Origin: Rhodospirillaceae bacterium UBA4479
GTDB lineage: Bacteria; Pseudomonadota; Alphaproteobacteria; Rhodospirillales; Casp-alpha2
DNA length: 7,496 nt
Direction of reading: 5' to 3'
Assembly: GCA_002389175.1 (NCBI GenBank)
Contig: DGNZ01000159.1
Span: 1-7,496 of the forward strand
How positions within the stretch are numbered: position 1 is the first letter of the stretch; each line of letters starts with the position of its first letter. Under the pieces are notes generated by a model. That model was not told where the DNA came from. It made no database searches and saw only the letters and a list, made by a program, of their open reading frames with translations. A program made the translations under genes and the position numbers. Shown here piece by piece: positions 5,435-7,496 of this stretch.

Positions 5435-6202
5435 ATGTCTGACAATACATCACAAAAAACAGTCACCGCAGCTTTGGTCATCATCGGCAACGAAATCCTT
5501 TCGGGCCGGACCAAGGATGCCAATTTGGGATACCTCGGCGACGAGCTGAACAAGCTGGGAATCCGCATGATGGAATGCCGGGTTGTGGCGGATATCCCGA
5601 GCGCCATCATCAGCGCGGTCAACGACATGCGCGCGACCTATGATTACGTGTTCACAACGGGGGGCATCGGGCCGACCCATGATGACATCACATCGGAATG
5701 CATCGCCCAGGCTTTTGATCTGCCGTTCGGCGCGAACCCCGAAGCCGTCGCCATTCTGGATGACTATTACAGTCCCGAGGACCGCACCGAAGCCCGCTAC
5801 CGCATGGCCAAAACGCCCGAGGGCGCGATTTTGATCGAAAACCCCGTATCCAAAGCGCCCGGATTTCAGGTCGAAAATGTGTTCGTGCTGCCGGGGGTGC
5901 CCAAGATCATGCAGGCCATGTTCGGCGGCTTGCGGCATCGACTGATCGGGGGACAGCCCATGGTCAGCCGCACGGTGACATCGCAGGTCCCTGAAGGAAA
6001 AGCGGGCGCGGGCCTGGGTGAGCTGCAAGAACGCTACCCGGATACGGAAATCGGCTCGTACCCATTTTTTCGCGACGGCAAGCCGGGGGCGAATGTTGTG
6101 GTCCGGGCCCAGGATGCGGCGTTGGTGGATATCGTCGTCGATGAGGTCGCCAAATTGCTGGTGTCGCTGGGCGGCGAGCCATTGATCGAGATCAATTCCT
6201 AA
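5435..6202 (+). CDS. CinA N-terminal / MoaB-type molybdopterin-binding domain protein, 255 aa
   Basis: The protein is a single MoCF-type (PF00994-like) domain as found in MoaB, MogA, MoeA and at the N-terminus of CinA. Hallmarks are ALVIIGNEILSGRTKDANLG (13-32), the loop VFTTGGIGPTHDDITSECIA (72-91), VENVFVLPGVPKIMQAMF (146-163) and PFFRDGKPGANVVVR (210-224). Full-length CinA is about 400 residues and carries a C-terminal nicotinamide-nucleotide amidase domain. That half is absent, as in many alphaproteobacterial stand-alone versions, so NMN deamidation should not be inferred. In full-length CinA the corresponding N-terminal domain has been linked to ADP-ribose hydrolysis; the role of stand-alone forms is not settled. 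The ATG at 5435 fits the family start, whereas the frame opens further upstream inside the terminator. No ribosome site is visible. The preceding terminator makes it a separate transcription unit. Confidence 0.87.
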   Translation: MSDNTSQKTVTAALVIIGNEILSGRTKDANLGYLGDELNKLGIRMMECRVVADIPSAIISAVNDMRATYDYVFTTGGIGPTHDDITSECIAQAFDLPFGANPEAVAILDDYYSPEDRTEARYRMAKTPEGAILIENPVSKAPGFQVENVFVLPGVPKIMQAMFGGLRHRLIGGQPMVSRTVTSQVPEGKAGAGLGELQERYPDTEIGSYPFFRDGKPGANVVVRAQDAALVDIVVDEVAKLLVSLGGEPLIEINS

Positions 6203-6243
6203 AATTCAAAACTCCATTAACGTCGTATCCAGGAGAATTTGAA

Positions 6244-6312
6244 ATGACAAAATTATTGCCAGGGCAGCTGGTACCAGACCTAGACGTTCATTCGGTCGGC
6301 GGCGGCGCATGA
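6244..6312 (+). pseudogene. 22-codon ORF resembling a redoxin N-terminus; remnant or coupling peptide
   Basis: An ATG with a good ribosome site (AGGAGA, 6231-6236, 7-nt gap) encodes MTKLLPGQLVPDLDVHSVGG plus GA, then TGA. The pattern L-x-PGQ-x-VP-x-L-x-V-x-x-x-GGG resembles the first residues of AhpC/TSA-like peroxiredoxins, but no continuation (no CPxC or similar motif) occurs in any frame afterwards. The TGA overlaps the ATG of the next gene as ATGA. Either it is the surviving 5' end of a redoxin gene cut by a deletion, or a small ORF that delivers ribosomes to the membrane protein gene. Resemblance over so few residues is weak evidence. Confidence 0.4.
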
Positions 6313-6593
6313 ATGCAGCGCTTCCCAATCTGGCCGAAAGCAGACGTAAGTTTTTCACGTTTGCCGCCAAGCGCGCCATTTTGGGAACGGCGATTTCGGC
6401 GGTGGTGGCCGCAGCATTTCTTTTTTCTGATGTGGGCGGGATCACGTCGATTATGATGCGCTCAACCGATGCGTGGTTGTGGATGGCGTTCTTTTGTTTT
6501 GATATCTGGGTCACCACAACGGCCATCACCATCGCCATCGGCTTTATGCGCCTGGGCGATTGGAGTGATCCTCCCAGCGAAGATAAAAAGTGA
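6309..6593 (+). CDS. Small two-helix membrane protein, function unknown (94 aa)
   Basis: I do not recognise a named family. The protein starts MNAALPNLAESRRKFFTFAA and has two hydrophobic helices. The first, AILGTAISAVVAAAFLFSDV, is at about residues 22-41. The second, aromatic-rich, spans about 56-80 from WLWMAFFCFDIWV. The tail is short and charged: MRLGDWSDPPSEDKK. Basic residues before helix 1 suggest both ends are cytoplasmic. The ATG at 6309 overlaps the TGA of the preceding 22-codon ORF as ATGA and has no convincing ribosome site of its own, so translation probably depends on coupling to that ORF's AGGAGA. Its TGA lies inside the first copy of a 26-bp duplication shared with the end of bluB. 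Composition looks like its neighbours. It is probably real because the helices are well formed and the frame is intact. Confidence 0.65.
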   Translation: MNAALPNLAESRRKFFTFAAKRAILGTAISAVVAAAFLFSDVGGITSIMMRSTDAWLWMAFFCFDIWVTTTAITIAIGFMRLGDWSDPPSEDKK

Positions 6594-6640
6594 CCTTAGC
6601 GTTCAAGAATGAACAGTGACCTTAGCGTTCAAGAATGAAC
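6589..6640. repeat. Perfect 26-bp tandem duplication at the convergent gene junction
   Basis: The 26-base unit at 6589-6614 is repeated without a change at 6615-6640. It begins AGTGACCTTAGC and ends AAGAATGAAC. Copy 1 carries the TGA stop of the two-helix protein (6591-6593); copy 2 carries the TAA stop and last codons of bluB on the other strand. Before the duplication the two stops would have been 2 bp apart. Each copy also contains a weak GTTCA-AGAA-TGAAC hairpin, without a T-tract. Confidence 0.95.
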
Positions 6641-7281
6641 GACGACACATCAACCCGGGGCTGCCAACCGTGGCGCTCTAATTCGGGGTCTGTGTGTTCC
6701 TCAACAGGATACCCCAAACATAGATACCCGATGAGTTTCCAATCTTTTGGCACATCCAATATGGCATCGACTTTGGCCGGGTTCAGGATCGACACCCAGC
6801 CCAGACCGATGCCATGGGCGCGTGCCGCCAACCATAGCGTTGTGACCGCGCCCACAACGGAATAGGCCAGCATTTCGGGCATGGTGCGCCGCCCAAGGCC
6901 CAAGCCCAACTCTGTCCCCTCATCACAATAAACAGCCAAGTGCACCGGGGCATCGCGCAGCCCCGACAGCTTCAAGGACGCATAGGTCTCTGCCCGCTCG
7001 CCATCATAATCTTTGAGGGCGTCTGCATTGGCATCTTCAAATATTTCAATCACGCCTTTGCGGCGCTTGGCATCGTTGACGAGCACGAACCGCCAGGGTT
7101 GCGCGTTGCCGACACTGGGGGACAACGCCGTCATCCTCAGCAGCTCTTTGATATCTTCTTTGGGCACCGGATCAGGCCGGAATCGCCGCACATCTCGCCG
7201 CCAGACCAACAGGTCTTCAAGGGTTTCCTGAAACCGGGCATCAAAGTCCGGTTTGGATGATGGGGTGCCGTTATCGCTCAT
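6622..7281 (-). CDS. bluB: 5,6-dimethylbenzimidazole synthase BluB (nitroreductase fold), 219 aa
   Basis: BluB uses O2 to fragment its own reduced FMN and produce 5,6-dimethylbenzimidazole, the lower ligand of vitamin B12, in the cytoplasm. The protein has the BluB version of the flavin nitroreductase fold: WRRDVRRFRPDPVP (27-40), SPSVGNAQPWRFVLVND (54-70), IFEDANADALKDYDGERA (80-97), YASLKLSGLRDAPVHLAVYC (100-119), LWLAARAHGIGLGWVSIL (149-166) and YLCLGYPVEE (186-195). Asp30 in RRDVR and Ser164 in GWVSIL match the positions of the essential Asp32 and Ser167 of Sinorhizobium BluB. Length is normal. The ATG at 7279-7281 has only a weak ribosome site (GGAA). No other cobalamin gene is in view, so it stands apart here. 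Its last codons and stop lie in the second copy of the 26-bp duplication. A less specific nitroreductase is the alternative, but the motifs favour BluB. Confidence 0.87.
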   Translation of the reverse strand: MSDNGTPSSKPDFDARFQETLEDLLVWRRDVRRFRPDPVPKEDIKELLRMTALSPSVGNAQPWRFVLVNDAKRRKGVIEIFEDANADALKDYDGERAETYASLKLSGLRDAPVHLAVYCDEGTELGLGLGRRTMPEMLAYSVVGAVTTLWLAARAHGIGLGWVSILNPAKVDAILDVPKDWKLIGYLCLGYPVEEHTDPELERHGWQPRVDVSSFILER

Positions 7282-7376
7282 TTCCGGAGCGTTGCATTCA
7301 ACGACTTGGTGGGCAAGGGGGATCGTTGGCGCGGAAACAGTCGCGCAAAATGTTGCGACACCGTGGCTTTTCAGGC

Positions 7377-7406
7377 TTGCGAAAGGCCCTGATCAGCGGG
7401 TACTTT
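7377..7406 (+). promoter_or_regulatory. Probable promoter of the tRNA-Leu gene
   Basis: TTGCGA (7377-7382) and TACTTT (7401-7406) are separated by 18 bp, each matching four of six consensus bases. The predicted start is near 7413, 4 nt before the tRNA. The spacing is suitable, but the boxes are only moderate matches. The remaining spacer 7282-7376 shows no gene. Confidence 0.45.
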
Positions 7407-7416
7407 CCCGTCGTCT

Positions 7417-7496
7417 GCGGGCGTGGTGGAATTGGTAGACACAAGGGACTTAAAATCCCTCGATCCTAGATCGTGCCGGTTCAAGTCCGGCCGCCC
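7417..7496 (+). tRNA. tRNA-Leu (anticodon UAA), 3' end outside window
   Basis: A class II tRNA folds from the sequence. The acceptor 5' strand is GCGGGCG (7417-7423), pairing with the CGCCC at 7492-7496 plus two bases beyond the window. The D-arm contains TGGTAGACA. The anticodon stem AGGGA/TCCCT (7444-7448, 7456-7460) encloses loop CTTAAAA with anticodon TAA at 7451-7453, which reads UUA and UUG codons. The long variable arm CGATC-CTA-GATCG (7461-7473) is diagnostic of Leu/Ser type. The T-arm is GCCGG-TTCAAGT-CCGGC (7475-7491). The last acceptor bases, the discriminator base and any CCA are cut off. Isoacceptor identity is firm from the anticodon and the class II shape. Confidence 0.97.

Noticed and set aside
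5450..6028. 192-aa minus-strand ORF inside the CinA-domain gene
   Set aside because: Its His/Arg-rich composition and antisense position mark it as a shadow of the real gene.
6595..6640. The GTTCA-AGAA-TGAAC hairpins as terminators or LexA boxes
   Set aside because: Stems are only 5 bp without an adjacent T-tract, and the spacing does not fit the alphaproteobacterial LexA site GTTC-N7-GTTC.
7253..7469. Plus-strand ORFs running into the tRNA-Leu gene
   Set aside because: They overlap the bluB start and read through the tRNA; there is no coding signal.

Overview
The window looks like chromosome from an alphaproteobacterium. The best-preserved protein, a malyl-CoA lyase, reads like the Rhodobacter sphaeroides Mcl1 type, and the mix of genes (ArgJ next to a MutT-like Nudix protein and a PpiC isomerase, BluB, 17 kDa surface antigen-like lipoprotein) fits Rhodospirillales or Rhodobacterales-like bacteria. 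The genus cannot be fixed from this sequence. No phage, transposase or CRISPR array is seen. This is mostly a housekeeping region, and its unusual content lies between the genes.

Layout. Positions 1-807 (minus) hold the N-terminal 269 residues of malyl-CoA lyase, a carbon-assimilation enzyme of the ethylmalonyl-CoA and related pathways. Just upstream of it (838-933) is a tandem array of 24-bp units carrying a palindrome, placed where a promoter/operator is expected. A rho-independent terminator (959-991, minus) then closes a small one-helix membrane protein gene (1036-1281, minus). Divergent from that is a tight plus-strand cluster: exported parvulin isomerase (1526-2350), argJ for arginine biosynthesis (2368-3597) and a Nudix hydrolase of the MutT type (3578-4045) that overlaps argJ by 20 nt. 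A MarR-like winged-helix regulator (4068-4469, minus) converges on this cluster.

Positions about 4501-4680 are an extremely AT-rich island (about 16% G+C by hand count). It contains an inverted repeat near the regulator and a near-consensus sigma-70 promoter (4634-4662) for a glycine-zipper lipoprotein (4713-5252). That gene is followed by a branched RNA hairpin and a strong terminator. A stand-alone CinA/MoaB-type molybdopterin-binding domain protein follows (5435-6202), then a 22-codon ORF that resembles the start of a redoxin (6244-6312). Its stop overlaps the ATG of a two-helix membrane protein (6309-6593).

A perfect 26-bp tandem duplication (6589-6640) sits exactly at the junction of that gene with the convergent bluB gene (6622-7281, minus; lower-ligand synthesis for vitamin B12). 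The window ends inside a tRNA-Leu(UAA) gene (7417 onward) with its own plausible promoter.

No clear new multi-gene system is visible. The observations most worth a second look are the 24-bp operator-like array before malyl-CoA lyase, the redoxin-like micro-ORF coupled to a membrane protein, the structured 3' region of the lipoprotein gene with an anti-Shine-Dalgarno segment, and the 26-bp duplication.
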